This document shows, one piece after another, positions 7,479 to 15,441 of a DNA stretch of 17,585 bases. The notes beneath the pieces were generated by a model. The model worked only from the letters and a program-made list of their open reading frames with translations, had not been told where the DNA came from and did no database searches. How positions within the stretch are numbered: position 1 is the stretch's first letter; the number at the start of each line of letters is the position of its first letter. Both the position numbers and the translations under genes were made by a program. Source of the stretch: Candidatus Neomicrothrix sp. UBA4742 (lineage in GTDB: Bacteria > Actinomycetota > Acidimicrobiia > Acidimicrobiales > Acidimicrobilacustridaceae); the NCBI GenBank assembly GCA_002403895.1, contig DHIQ01000174.1, positions 2,641 through 20,225 of the forward strand, in the 5' to 3' direction.

Positions 7479-8657
7479 GCCGGGCACGGTCTCGGGAACC
7501 TCGGTGCGTTCCTTGACGTCCGGCGGGCGGATCTCCCCCGGCGTCGGCTGCGTCTTCGAGCCGGACAGGTCAACGAACGCCTTGAGGTCGTCGAGCGCCA
7601 CCCATGACAGCAGCGTCCCACCGATGTCGCTCATGTGGATGTCGTCCTTCTGACGCAGGCCCTTCATTTCACCCGACGCCATCAGCACCGAGTGTTTGAA
7701 CTGCAGGTCGTTGTCGGTGAAGAACGCCCAGGTGTCCACGAAGTGCACCCACGGGCGGGTCTGCGCTTCCTTCCAGGCGATGTTGCTGATGCGGTCCATG
7801 CCGTGGGTCTTGGTGTCGGGTCCCATCGGCGGCGGTCCGGCCCACAGGACGACCCGGTCGTTCTTCGGGCTACGCAGAAGATCCATGGTGCCGGCCACCC
7901 GCCGCTCGTACTCCGCGTACCAGTCGGGGCTGAAGCGCTCGAGCACCTTGCCGTCGGGCATCTTGATGTTCTGGCCGTCATTGGCGCCGAACATGATGAC
8001 CACCACATCGGGGTCGTCCTTGGGAAGCACGTCCTTGACCAGGTGCTCCGGCCAGTTGAAGAAGCTGGGCACGCACAGACCCGTTCCGAGATGGAAGTCG
8101 AGGGTCGACCTGAACAACCCGGTGCCCTCCGACACCCGGACCATCTGGGTACCGAACGTCTCGGTCACCGAGTCGCCGCCCACCCACAGCTTGAGCGGGT
8201 TGGCCGCCGTCGGGGTCCGCAGCGTGGGCCTGAGGGTCGCCGGATCAGGCGTCGTCGTGGCGGTGGCGCCGTCCGAGCCGCTGGCCGCGGCCAGCTCGTT
8301 CTTCAGATCGTCGATCGACTGGGTCTTGGCTTCACGGCCCATGGCGTCGTCAAGCCCTCGGCGAGGCGCAGTCAGGTGTAGGAAGTCAGCGACGCCGGCG
8401 ACACCCTCTGCGACATCGGTCCGCCACCCGGAGTTGCCTCGTTTGGCCTGGCTCTGGCGCAGCGTCGCATCGGCACTGCCAACCATGGCGATGAGCAGCG
8501 CCCCGAGCAGGATCACCAGGACCAGACCGGCCGGCATCGTGCCCGGCCGCGACGAGCGGAACGGCCGCAGCACCACCCGCCAGGCGGAGCGACGGGGCGC
8601 CGGTGGCGGCACCGGCCCGCGCCGACGCCGATCCTGGTTCTGGTCGACGGTCCCCAC
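7470..8657 (-). CDS. Membrane-anchored SGNH-family (DUF459-like) hydrolase/acetyltransferase
   Basis: This is a 395-residue protein with a proline/arginine-rich cytoplasmic start, one membrane segment at about 42-60 and an outside SGNH domain. Block I is GDS at 161-163 (Ser163), the GxND block is GAND at 224-227, and the catalytic Asp-His pair lies in DDIH at 338-341. The start is GTG. It lies downstream of an MBOAT gene on the same strand with a 118-bp gap. MBOAT/SGNH pairs move acyl groups, usually acetyl, across the membrane and onto exported polysaccharides (the AlgI/AlgJ/AlgX and PatA/PatB logic). I infer that this protein is the extracytoplasmic transferase or esterase of the pair. The glycan is unknown. 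Confidence 0.88.
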   Translation of the reverse strand: MGTVDQNQDRRRRGPVPPPAPRRSAWRVVLRPFRSSRPGTMPAGLVLVILLGALLIAMVGSADATLRQSQAKRGNSGWRTDVAEGVAGVADFLHLTAPRRGLDDAMGREAKTQSIDDLKNELAAASGSDGATATTTPDPATLRPTLRTPTAANPLKLWVGGDSVTETFGTQMVRVSEGTGLFRSTLDFHLGTGLCVPSFFNWPEHLVKDVLPKDDPDVVVIMFGANDGQNIKMPDGKVLERFSPDWYAEYERRVAGTMDLLRSPKNDRVVLWAGPPPMGPDTKTHGMDRISNIAWKEAQTRPWVHFVDTWAFFTDNDLQFKHSVLMASGEMKGLRQKDDIHMSDIGGTLLSWVALDDLKAFVDLSGSKTQPTPGEIRPPDVKERTEVPETVPGAI

Positions 8658-8663
8658 CCGGCC

Positions 8664-8669
8664 ACGTTA
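8664..8669 (-). promoter_or_regulatory. candidate leaderless -10 box of the SGNH gene
   Basis: TAACGT on the minus strand fits TANNNT and ends 6 bases before the GTG start at 8657. It would give the SGNH gene its own start site in addition to any read-through from the MBOAT gene. Confidence 0.45.
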
Positions 8670-8775
8670 CCGGCGGCCCACCCTGAGGGGCATGCGGGCC
8701 AAGACCCCGCGTTCGACCCCCGATTCTCCCCGCTCAGCGGGCAAAGGTGACGCCGAAACGGGAGTGCAATGAGGG

Positions 8776-10302
8776 TTAGAACTGGTAATAGATGAAGGGG
8801 GCGATGCCTTCGGGGCCGAGGGCGTCGATGAGCACCAGTCCGGCACCGAGGACCAGTATCTGCACTACCGGGGCAGCCCGGGCGAACTTGGTGGTGACCG
8901 CCTCGGGGATCCGTTGCGGGACGAACTGTGAGGCCAACATGGCCAGCACCGTCCCGATCACCAGCGGGGTGACCATTGCACTCGAGCCACCGTCACCGAT
9001 GAGGCGACCGAGGACCTCGAAGGCGCCGCCCATGCTCCGCGCCCGGAAGAAGACCCAGGAGAGGCAGACGACGTTGAACGTCAGCACCCATTGCAACACC
9101 TTGACCAGCGGGGGCGGCAGGCCCATCGCCCCCCGTCGGGCCCACGCCTGCTTCACCACTCGCTCCCCGACCAGATAGCCGCCCTGGCTCACGCCCCAGA
9201 TCACGAACGTCCAGTGGGCGCCGTGCCACAACCCACCGATGACCATGGTCAGGAACAGGTTCCGGTAGGTGAACAGCTCGCTCCCCCGGTTTCCTCCCAG
9301 CGGGATGTAGAGATAATCCCGCAGCCAGCGCGACAACGTCATGTGCCAGCGACGCCAGAAGTCCTGCAGGGACAGCGCCCGGTAGGGGGCGTTGAAGTTC
9401 TGGGGAAAGCGGATGCCTAGCAGCAGGGCAACTCCGATGGCGATGTCGGTGTAGCCCGAGAAGTCGGCGTAGATCTGGATGGCGTAGGCGTAGATGCCCC
9501 ACAGCGTCTGCCACGAGCTCGAGTCCTGGGGCAGGGCGAACACCGGGTCGGCGATGGTGGCCATGAAGCTCGAGATGACGATCTTCTTGAACAGCCCCCG
9601 GAAGATGAGCATGAACGGCTCGGCGGTGGGCACGTAGCGAGGGTCGGCGCCGGCATCGAGCTGAGGTATGAACTCGCTGGCCCGCACGATCGGCCCGGCC
9701 ACGAGGTGGGCGAAGAACGACAGGTAGACGGCGAAGTCGAGCAGGCCGACCGGGCGCCGCCACACCCCCCGGCCGATGTCGATCACGTAGCTGATGGCCT
9801 GGAACGTGAAGAACGAGATGCCGATGGGCAAAAGCACGTTCACGAACGGCCCGTCGAGGTGGACGCCGATCATGGTCAGGCGCGCGGTGAACGAGTCGAG
9901 GAAGAAGTTGACGTATTTGAAGTACCCGAGCACGCCGAGATCCACGATCACCGCGGCGCGAACCAGCCGCCGGCTGCGCTGGGTCCGCTCGCCGTCGGGC
10001 GTCATGGCGGCGAACACGGCCTGACCGAAGGCCCAGTTCACGACGATGGAGAAGGCCAGCAGTCCGGTGATCGGGAGATCGTCCTGGCTGGAGAACCAGT
10101 ACCCGTAGAAGAAGAAGCTGGCGCACAGGATGAAGACCTTCCATGCCACCTTATGGGGTCGCAGGAGCCAACTCCCGGTGAAGACGACCAGGAAGAACAC
10201 GGCGAAATCGATGGTGGGAAAGAGCATCTCGGGTCGGCGGGTCCCCTGGTCAGCCGGATCAGCGGGCGCCACCCGGCCGGGCGTCGGGCGACGGTATCGC
10301 AC
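8776..10302 (-). CDS. MBOAT-family membrane O-acyltransferase (AlgI/PatA-like)
   Basis: The 508-residue polytopic membrane protein has many hydrophobic segments. AlgI-family motifs are [20 protein letters not shown] (313-332, His320) and [11 protein letters not shown] (356-366), where His360 is the expected catalytic residue. It should take acyl groups from a cytoplasmic donor and pass them across the membrane to the SGNH partner encoded downstream. The start is a choice. Most relatives begin at the MLFPTIDF segment (ATG at 10227, 483 residues). However, the GTG at 10302 is preceded by a perfect AGGAGGTGA, so I kept the longer form with a 25-residue polar extension. The gene is divergent from the aldo/keto reductase. 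Confidence 0.92.
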   Translation of the reverse strand: MRYRRPTPGRVAPADPADQGTRRPEMLFPTIDFAVFFLVVFTGSWLLRPHKVAWKVFILCASFFFYGYWFSSQDDLPITGLLAFSIVVNWAFGQAVFAAMTPDGERTQRSRRLVRAAVIVDLGVLGYFKYVNFFLDSFTARLTMIGVHLDGPFVNVLLPIGISFFTFQAISYVIDIGRGVWRRPVGLLDFAVYLSFFAHLVAGPIVRASEFIPQLDAGADPRYVPTAEPFMLIFRGLFKKIVISSFMATIADPVFALPQDSSSWQTLWGIYAYAIQIYADFSGYTDIAIGVALLLGIRFPQNFNAPYRALSLQDFWRRWHMTLSRWLRDYLYIPLGGNRGSELFTYRNLFLTMVIGGLWHGAHWTFVIWGVSQGGYLVGERVVKQAWARRGAMGLPPPLVKVLQWVLTFNVVCLSWVFFRARSMGGAFEVLGRLIGDGGSSAMVTPLVIGTVLAMLASQFVPQRIPEAVTTKFARAAPVVQILVLGAGLVLIDALGPEGIAPFIYYQF

Positions 10303-10311
10303 CGCGTCGGG

Positions 10312-10320
10312 TCACCTCCT
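10312..10320 (-). promoter_or_regulatory. perfect Shine-Dalgarno site of the MBOAT gene
   Basis: AGGAGGTGA on the minus strand is complementary to the 3' end of 16S rRNA over nine bases and ends 9 bases before the GTG at 10302. It is the strongest ribosome-binding site in the window and decides the start in favour of the longer MBOAT protein. Confidence 0.7.
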
Positions 10321-10389
10321 GCTCACGCCTCGCTCGAGGACCGCTGCACAACATGGGCACCGACCCGTCCGAGCGGCTCCCGAAGTCGC

Positions 10390-10395
10390 TACGTT
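10390..10395 (+). promoter_or_regulatory. candidate -10 box of the aldo/keto reductase gene
   Basis: TACGTT fits TANNNT. Initiation just downstream would give a leader of about 40 nt containing GGGGAGG (10428-10434), which lies 9 bases before the ATG at 10444. This is a leadered promoter, in contrast to the leaderless ones elsewhere. No -35 is evident. Confidence 0.4.
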
Positions 10396-10443
10396 CACAG
10401 CGGAGGCCGGGCACCGAGCCCGACCCCGGGGAGGATCGCCACC

Positions 10444-11409
10444 ATGGCCATGGAATATCGACGTCTCGGCCCCACCGGCCTCAAGGTGAGCGTGCTCTCC
10501 TTCGGCTCCTGGGTCACCTTCGGGACCCAGGTCGACACCGGCCTCGCCGGCGAGTGCCTGTCGGCCGCCCGCGATGCCGGGGTCAACTTCTTCGACAACG
10601 CCGAGTCCTACGCCGGCGGCGAATCCGAGCGCATCATGGGCAAGGCCATCGCCGAGCTCAACTGGCCCCGACGGTCCTACGTGATCTCGACCAAGCTCTA
10701 TTGGGGCATCCACGACGCCCCCAACATGCATCTGACCCTCAACCGCAAGTACCTGATGCAGGGCATCGACGGCTCGCTCGAACGCATGGGCCTCGACTTC
10801 GTGGACCTGTTGTTCTGCCATCGGCCCGACCCCGACACCCCCATCGAGGAGACGGTGTGGGCGATGTCCGAGATCGTGTCGTCGGGCAAGGCCCTCTACT
10901 GGGGGACCTCGGAGTGGAGCGCGGCCGAGATCCGAGCCGCCTGGGACATCGCCGATCGCCACCACCTGCACAAGCCGGTCATGGAGCAGCCGCAGTACAA
11001 CCTGTTCGAGCGCAAGAAGGTCGAGCGGGAGTACGCCCGGCTCTACGACGACATCGGCCTCGGCCTCACCACTTGGAGCCCGCTGGCATCGGGGCTGTTG
11101 ACGGGCAAGTACGCCGATGGGATCCCCGACGACAGCCGAGCCGCCCTGCCCGGCTACGAGTGGCTCCGCGACGCCCTCACCGACGAGGGCCGCAACGCCA
11201 AGGTCAAGCGGCTGGCGGGCATCGCCCAGCGCTTCGACGCCACCCTGGCGCAGCTGGCCATCGCCTGGTGCGCCAGCAACCCCCACGTCTCGACCGTGAT
11301 CACCGGGGCCAGCCGGGTCGAGCAGGTGCACGAGAACCTGGCCGCCCTCGACGTGCTGGCTCAGCTCACCCCCGACGTGCTGGCCGAGATCAAGGAGATC
11401 GTCCGCTGA
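10444..11409 (+). CDS. Aldo/keto reductase, Kv-channel-beta-like (AKR6 type)
   Basis: This 321-residue NAD(P)H-dependent oxidoreductase has a single TIM barrel. The catalytic tetrad is visible: Asp51 and Tyr56 in [12 protein letters not shown], Lys84 in STKLYWG, and His126 in [10 protein letters not shown]. The sequence follows vertebrate Kv-beta subunits closely, including MYWGTS-, TWSPLASG- and LAIAWC-like segments, though Kv-beta has Asn at the His position. The start is set by GGGGAGG at 10428-10434. The stop overlaps the next start in TGATG, so the reductase and the F420-binding protein are probably translated together. The substrate is unknown; small aldehydes or ketones are typical for the family. 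Confidence 0.95.
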   Translation: MAMEYRRLGPTGLKVSVLSFGSWVTFGTQVDTGLAGECLSAARDAGVNFFDNAESYAGGESERIMGKAIAELNWPRRSYVISTKLYWGIHDAPNMHLTLNRKYLMQGIDGSLERMGLDFVDLLFCHRPDPDTPIEETVWAMSEIVSSGKALYWGTSEWSAAEIRAAWDIADRHHLHKPVMEQPQYNLFERKKVEREYARLYDDIGLGLTTWSPLASGLLTGKYADGIPDDSRAALPGYEWLRDALTDEGRNAKVKRLAGIAQRFDATLAQLAIAWCASNPHVSTVITGASRVEQVHENLAALDVLAQLTPDVLAEIKEIVR

Positions 11410-11828
11410 TGGAACTCGACACCGCCCTCGCGTTCGTCCGTGACCACCGCTGGGGGGTGCTCGTCACCCTGAAATCCGATGGTCGTCCGCAACTGTCCAA
11501 CATCGGCTACGCGGTGGGAGATGACGGCATCATCCGCATCTCGGTCACGGCCGGCCGGGCCAAGACGGCCAACGCCGGGCGCGACCCCCGAGTCTCGCTG
11601 CACGTCACCCGCGAAGACTTCTACGCCTACGCCGTCATCGAGGGCCGCGCCGAGCTGTCGGCGGTTACCACCGAGCCCGGTGACGCGGCTGGTCAAGAAC
11701 TGGCCGACCTCTACCGGGCCATGGCCGGCGAGCACGAGGATTGGGACGACTACTTCGCCGCCATGGTCCACGACCGCCGTCAGGTGCTGCGCATCCACAC
11801 CGACCGGGCCTACGGCACGGTGCCCTGA
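11409..11828 (+). CDS. PPOX-class F420-binding protein (Rv1155-like)
   Basis: This 139-residue split-barrel flavin/deazaflavin-binding protein resembles M. tuberculosis Rv1155 along its whole length. Shared features recalled from that protein are VLVTLKSDGRPQLSN near 18-32, the RAKTANAGRDPRVSL segment, YAVIEGRAEL, and the C-terminal GEHEDWDDYFAAMVHDRR. Rv1155 relatives bind coenzyme F420, and some reduce small substrates with it. The gene overlaps the aldo/keto reductase stop (TGATG), so the pair may serve one pathway. F420 use is inferred from the family; FMN is the alternative cofactor. It converges with the phosphohexomutase gene across 44 bp. Confidence 0.9.
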   Translation: MELDTALAFVRDHRWGVLVTLKSDGRPQLSNIGYAVGDDGIIRISVTAGRAKTANAGRDPRVSLHVTREDFYAYAVIEGRAELSAVTTEPGDAAGQELADLYRAMAGEHEDWDDYFAAMVHDRRQVLRIHTDRAYGTVP

Positions 11829-11837
11829 GGCGGAGTA

Positions 11838-11871
11838 GCGCTCGTCGCTTCCTTGACCCCGGCGATAGCGC
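11838..11871. terminator. candidate bidirectional hairpin between the PPOX and phosphohexomutase genes
   Basis: GCGCT at 11838-11842 pairs with AGCGC at 11867-11871. After a one-base bulge a second stem forms between 11844-11848 and 11862-11866, with an 11-nt loop. The stem fills most of the convergent gap and abuts the phosphohexomutase stop codon. It has no T tract. Confidence 0.4.
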
Positions 11872-11872
11872 G

Positions 11873-13576
11873 TCAGGGACAAGAAGAGTCGACGCCGAGC
11901 ACGGTGGCCACCGCCTCGATGAGGGCGTCGACTCGAGCCTGACCCCGTTGCCGCGCCACCGCGTAGGTGTCGTCGCCCACGGGTTCCACCACCTCGACGT
12001 ACACCTTGAGCTTGGGCTCGGTGCCGCTGGGGCGCAGCGCGACGCGGGATCCGTCGGCCAGCTCCACCACGAGCGCGTCGGTCGGCGGCAGTGATCCGTC
12101 ACCGTCCAACAGGTCGCTCACACGCTCGACGGGGGTGGCGGCCAGCGCGTTGGGCGGCGCGGCCCGCACCGCGGCCATGGCGGCGGCGATGCGCCCGAGG
12201 CCATCGGGTTCGTCGATCCGCCACGACCAGGTGCGGGTGGTGTGCTCCCCGTGACGGCGGGCCAACGCCTCGAGGGTGTCCCACACGGTTCGTCCCTCGG
12301 CCTTGGCCACGGCCGATAGCTCGGCGAAGCGCAGCCCAGCGCTGATGCCGTCCTTGTCCCGCACCGCCTCGTCGACCGAGAAGCCGAGGGCCTCTTCGAA
12401 CCCGAACACGAAATGCAGCTCCGGGCTGGTGAGCCCGGGGCGCACCACCCACTTGAAGCCGGTGGGGACCTCGGCGTAGTGAACGCCCTCGGCCTTGGCC
12501 ATGCGAGCCAGCAGGTGCGACGACACGAATGTGGTCACGACGAGCCGGTCATCGCCGGTGGACGTGGCCAGCACCCGCTCCCCCAGCAGCGCTCCGATCT
12601 GATTGCCATTGAGAGCGACGTAGTGACCGGCGCCATCGGCCACCATGACCCCGAGCCGGTCGGCGTCGGGGTCGTTGGCGATGACCACATCGGCGCCGAC
12701 CCGGCGGGCCAACTCGGCGGCGAGGTCGAGGGCGCCCGGCTCCTCCGGGTTGGGGAAGGCCACCGTGGGGAAGTCGGGATCGGGCTGGGCCTGGTCGACG
12801 ACCTCGTGCACGTCGGTGAACCCGGCGCGCCCCAACGCCTCCACGGCCACCGCCCCGCCCACGCCGTGCATGGGCGTGTAGACGATGCGCAGCACGCGGG
12901 GCCCGGGCTGAACCAGCCCCACCACGTGGTCGAGGTACGACTCCGCCACGTCGTCGCCGATCCGCTCGATGGCGGGGTCATCTTCGGCCGCCACCGCGAT
13001 CGGGCCCGCGGCGGCGACCGCCTCGATGGCCGCGGCGATCTCGGCATCCACCGGCGGGATGATCTGAGCCCCGTCGCCCAGGTACACCTTGTAGCCGTTG
13101 TCCCGGGCCGGGTTGTGGCTGGCCGTGCACATCACTCCCGCATCGGCCCCCAGAGCCCGGATGGCGAAGGCCAGCACCGGGGTGGGGCAGGTGGCCGGGA
13201 ACAGCTGGGCCCGCAGCCCGGCGGCGGCCAACACCCGGGCGGTGTCGTGGGCAAAGACGTCGGACTTGTGGCGGGCATCGAAGCCGATGACCACCGTGGC
13301 GCCGGGGCCGAGCCATCGAGCCAACCCGGCTGCGGCCTGGCGCACCACCAGGCGATTCATCCGCCGGGGGCCGGCGCCCATCTCCCCCCGCAGGCCAGCC
13401 GTGCCGAAGGTGAGTCGCCCCCCGAAGCGATCGGCGAGGTCGGCCTCGGCGTCGAGGTCCCCTGACTCGGCTTGTCGCAACAGCTCGCCCAGCTCCGCCT
13501 GGGTGTCGTCGTCGGGGTCGGCCTCACGCCATGCTCGGGCGGTGTCGAGCAGATCGTGGGGCACGGACATGGCCAT
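11873..13576 (-). CDS. Phosphomannomutase/phosphoglucomutase (alpha-D-phosphohexomutase)
   Basis: The 567-residue four-domain mutase is of the PGM2/PMM-like length class. FGTAGLRGEMGAG is at 57-69. The phosphoserine loop is TASHNPARDNGYK at 151-163 (Ser153), the metal loop is DPDADR at 302-307, the sugar-specificity loop contains GFEEALGF, and the C-terminal phosphate-binding loop is RPSGTEPKLK. It interconverts hexose 1- and 6-phosphates through a bisphosphate intermediate, feeding cell-wall and glycan precursors or glycogen. Phosphomannose, phosphoglucose or phosphopentose preference cannot be read from sequence. A second ATG at 13570 is an equally good start. The gene is divergent from qng1 with only 11 bases between starts. 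Confidence 0.95.
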   Translation of the reverse strand: MAMSVPHDLLDTARAWREADPDDDTQAELGELLRQAESGDLDAEADLADRFGGRLTFGTAGLRGEMGAGPRRMNRLVVRQAAAGLARWLGPGATVVIGFDARHKSDVFAHDTARVLAAAGLRAQLFPATCPTPVLAFAIRALGADAGVMCTASHNPARDNGYKVYLGDGAQIIPPVDAEIAAAIEAVAAAGPIAVAAEDDPAIERIGDDVAESYLDHVVGLVQPGPRVLRIVYTPMHGVGGAVAVEALGRAGFTDVHEVVDQAQPDPDFPTVAFPNPEEPGALDLAAELARRVGADVVIANDPDADRLGVMVADGAGHYVALNGNQIGALLGERVLATSTGDDRLVVTTFVSSHLLARMAKAEGVHYAEVPTGFKWVVRPGLTSPELHFVFGFEEALGFSVDEAVRDKDGISAGLRFAELSAVAKAEGRTVWDTLEALARRHGEHTTRTWSWRIDEPDGLGRIAAAMAAVRAAPPNALAATPVERVSDLLDGDGSLPPTDALVVELADGSRVALRPSGTEPKLKVYVEVVEPVGDDTYAVARQRGQARVDALIEAVATVLGVDSSCP

Positions 13577-13581
13577 ACAGT
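13576..13581 (+). promoter_or_regulatory. candidate leaderless -10 box of the queuosine-salvage gene
   Basis: TACAGT fits TANNNT and lies 6 bases before the GTG at 13588. Its first base is also the first base of the phosphohexomutase start codon on the other strand, so any -35 contact falls inside that gene. No ribosome-binding site precedes the GTG. Confidence 0.45.
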
Positions 13582-13587
13582 TTGCCC

Positions 13588-14568
13588 GTGACCGGAGCCG
13601 ACCCCCGAATCCTCGACCTCATCCGCCAACGGTGCGCCGAAGTCAGCGCCGGGGCCCGGTTGGTGCACCTCGACGCCGACGCCGTCCCCGCCTACGCCGC
13701 CCGCCTCATCGCCGAGGGCCACGGCCGCGACGAGCTGCCGGCCGACCCGTGGCTGGCCACCGAAGGCGACGCCGAATCACGGGCCGCGCTGGTGATCGCC
13801 CTCGACGCCATCAACTTCGGATCGGGCTACCACCCGGTGGTCACCAAGCGCCCCGACATGTCGGGCGCGGTGACCATGGCGACCAGCCTGTGCGAGCACG
13901 CCGACCGTTCAGGGGGCATCACTGCCGCCAGCCTGAGCCGGCTCAACGCGGCCGACCCCCACACGATCTTCGGCCAGCCCCACGACGACGGACCGGTGGA
14001 CAAGCTCATGGCCCACATGGCGGTGGCGCTGGCCGATCTCGCCACCCTGGTGACCGACCGTTACGACGGCCGGTTCCTCAACCTGGTGGACGACGCCCGC
14101 CACTCGGCGGCCCGGTTGGTTGGCCTGCTCGACCAGCTCGCCTTCTTCCACGACGTGGCCACCTGGCGGGACATCGAGGTGCCGCTCTACAAGCGCGCAC
14201 AGCTCACCGCGGCCGATCTGTCCCGCGCCTTCGACGGCCAGGGCCCCGGCCACTTCGACGACCTCGACCGCCTCACCGCCTTCGCCGACAATCTGGTGCC
14301 CCACGTGCTGCGGGTCGACGGGGTGCTGCACTATGACCCGGACCTGGCGTCCTACGTCGACCGCGGCGAACTGCTCCGGGCCGGTTCCGAGGCTGAGGTG
14401 GAGATCCGCGCCGTCGGAGTCGACGCCGTCGAGCGGCTGTGCGCGGCCATGGGCGAGCGGGGTCATCCCACCACGCCCCAGGAGCTCGATCACATCCTGT
14501 GGTTCCGCGGCGGCGCCCCCCGCTACAAGGCCATCCCCCGCCACCGCACCCGCTCAGTCTTCTACTGA
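13588..14568 (+). CDS. Queuosine salvage protein (DUF2419, Qng1-type nucleoside glycosidase)
   Basis: The 326-residue product matches the DUF2419 family (human QNG1/C9orf64 and bacterial relatives). These enzymes hydrolyse queuosine nucleoside or its 5'-phosphate to release queuine base for re-use by TGT. Recognisable segments are ALDAINFGSGYHP (71-83), the VPLYKRAQL segment (198-206), LTAFADNLVPHVLR (229-242), EIRA (272-275), LDHILW (300-305) and the C-terminal HRTRSVFY. Length is typical. The GTG start is chosen because the frame reads into the divergent gene upstream and a TACAGT box sits just before it. Together with queF this suggests both making and salvaging the queuosine base. Substrate choice is inferred. 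Confidence 0.9.
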   Translation: MTGADPRILDLIRQRCAEVSAGARLVHLDADAVPAYAARLIAEGHGRDELPADPWLATEGDAESRAALVIALDAINFGSGYHPVVTKRPDMSGAVTMATSLCEHADRSGGITAASLSRLNAADPHTIFGQPHDDGPVDKLMAHMAVALADLATLVTDRYDGRFLNLVDDARHSAARLVGLLDQLAFFHDVATWRDIEVPLYKRAQLTAADLSRAFDGQGPGHFDDLDRLTAFADNLVPHVLRVDGVLHYDPDLASYVDRGELLRAGSEAEVEIRAVGVDAVERLCAAMGERGHPTTPQELDHILWFRGGAPRYKAIPRHRTRSVFY

Positions 14569-14570
14569 GC
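14552..14570 (+). terminator. candidate hairpin spanning the queuosine-salvage stop codon
   Basis: GCTCAGT and ACTGAGC form a perfect 7-bp stem around a CTTCT loop. The TGA stop (14566-14568) lies in the right arm. There is no T tract after it. A second small stem, GCAAG-GAGG-CTTGC at 14600-14613, follows before the PhyH promoter. Confidence 0.45.
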
Positions 14571-14629
14571 CCTCCACTCCCGAGCCGGCGTAGCCACCCG
14601 CAAGGAGGCTTGCCAACCGGAGGGTCAAG

Positions 14630-14635
14630 TAGTTT
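14630..14635 (+). promoter_or_regulatory. candidate leaderless -10 box of the PhyH gene
   Basis: TAGTTT fits TANNNT and lies 8 bases before the ATG at 14644. TTGCCA at 14610-14615 resembles a -35 box, but the 14-nt spacing is short. A GGAGGG at 14619-14624 is too far from the ATG to serve as a normal ribosome-binding site. Confidence 0.55.
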
Positions 14636-14643
14636 GGGAATGC

Positions 14644-15441
14644 ATGGCGACGACCACCACCAGCTTGACCGACGACCAGATTGCGGCCTTCCACCGTGAT
14701 GGTTTCGTGCGCCTGGAGCGTTTCGCCGACGAGGCCGTGGGCCGGACCATGTTGGCGCGGGTCATCGAGCTGGCCCGGGCCGCGGCGGACGGGCACGACA
14801 TCTCGCCGCCGTTCGTCATGCCCGAACAGCAGCCCGGCCTGGGCGAGCGCCCCGCACCCGAGGATCTGGTGTCGAAGATCTTCCGCCTGGCCCGCGATCC
14901 GGCCTTCCACCAGTTCGTGACCCGTCCCGACGTCACCGCCATCGCCCGCGACCTCATCGACACCGAGGATCTGGACTGCTTCCTGAGCCAGTTCATCTTC
15001 AAGAACCCCGGCGCCTGGGGCCAGCCCTGGCACCAGGACTCCTTCTACTTCCCGTTCGACCCGGCCCGGCCCGTCGTCGGCCTGTGGCTGGCCGTCACCG
15101 AGGCCACGCTCGACAACGGATGCCTCCACGTGGTGCCCGGGTCGCACACCGAACCCGTCCACCACCACATCCCCGACGCCCGCCCCGGCGCCAACTACGG
15201 CTACGTCGAGATCGTGGATCACGACATGAGCGGAGCCATCCCCGTGCTCATGCAGCCCGGCGATCTGCTGGTGTTCGACAGCCATCTCATGCACCGCTCC
15301 ACCGACAACCTGAGCGCCGGTCTGCGCGCCGCCATGGTCTTCCACCTGGCCGCGGCCGGCACCAACGACCACACCGTCGAGCTGCGGGGCTACACGGTCA
15401 ACGACTGGATCCCCGTGCGCCGGACGGAAGGACAGACATGA
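14644..15441 (+). CDS. PhyH-family Fe(II)/2-oxoglutarate dioxygenase
   Basis: The 265-residue product is a phytanoyl-CoA dioxygenase-like enzyme. The N-terminal segment LTDDQIAAFHRDGFVRLERF (8-27) is typical. The metal-binding HxD is in PWHQDSFYF, and the distal His is in SHLMHRSTDN. The nearby Arg in GLRAAMVF may bind the 2-oxoglutarate carboxylate. The family hydroxylates lipids, ectoine, antibiotics and other small molecules, so the substrate cannot be named. The gene overlaps the next one by ATGA, so the dioxygenase and the VOC protein are probably made together. A TAGTTT box 8 bases upstream suggests leaderless expression. Confidence 0.92.
   Translation: MATTTTSLTDDQIAAFHRDGFVRLERFADEAVGRTMLARVIELARAAADGHDISPPFVMPEQQPGLGERPAPEDLVSKIFRLARDPAFHQFVTRPDVTAIARDLIDTEDLDCFLSQFIFKNPGAWGQPWHQDSFYFPFDPARPVVGLWLAVTEATLDNGCLHVVPGSHTEPVHHHIPDARPGANYGYVEIVDHDMSGAIPVLMQPGDLLVFDSHLMHRSTDNLSAGLRAAMVFHLAAAGTNDHTVELRGYTVNDWIPVRRTEGQT

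Noticed and set aside
8729-8741. CCCGC-TCA-GCGGG hairpin between the MBOAT and SGNH genes
   Set aside because: The 5-bp GC stem has no T tract and is of a size expected by chance in this composition. It may still weaken read-through, but cannot be supported alone.
9706-10443. Upstream extension of the aldo/keto reductase frame
   Set aside because: The extension runs antisense to the MBOAT gene. The reductase domain and a good ribosome-binding site begin at 10444.
14600-14613. GCAAG-GAGG-CTTGC stem before the PhyH promoter
   Set aside because: The stem is only 5 bp. The GAGG loop looks like a ribosome-binding site but is about 35 bases from the start codon.
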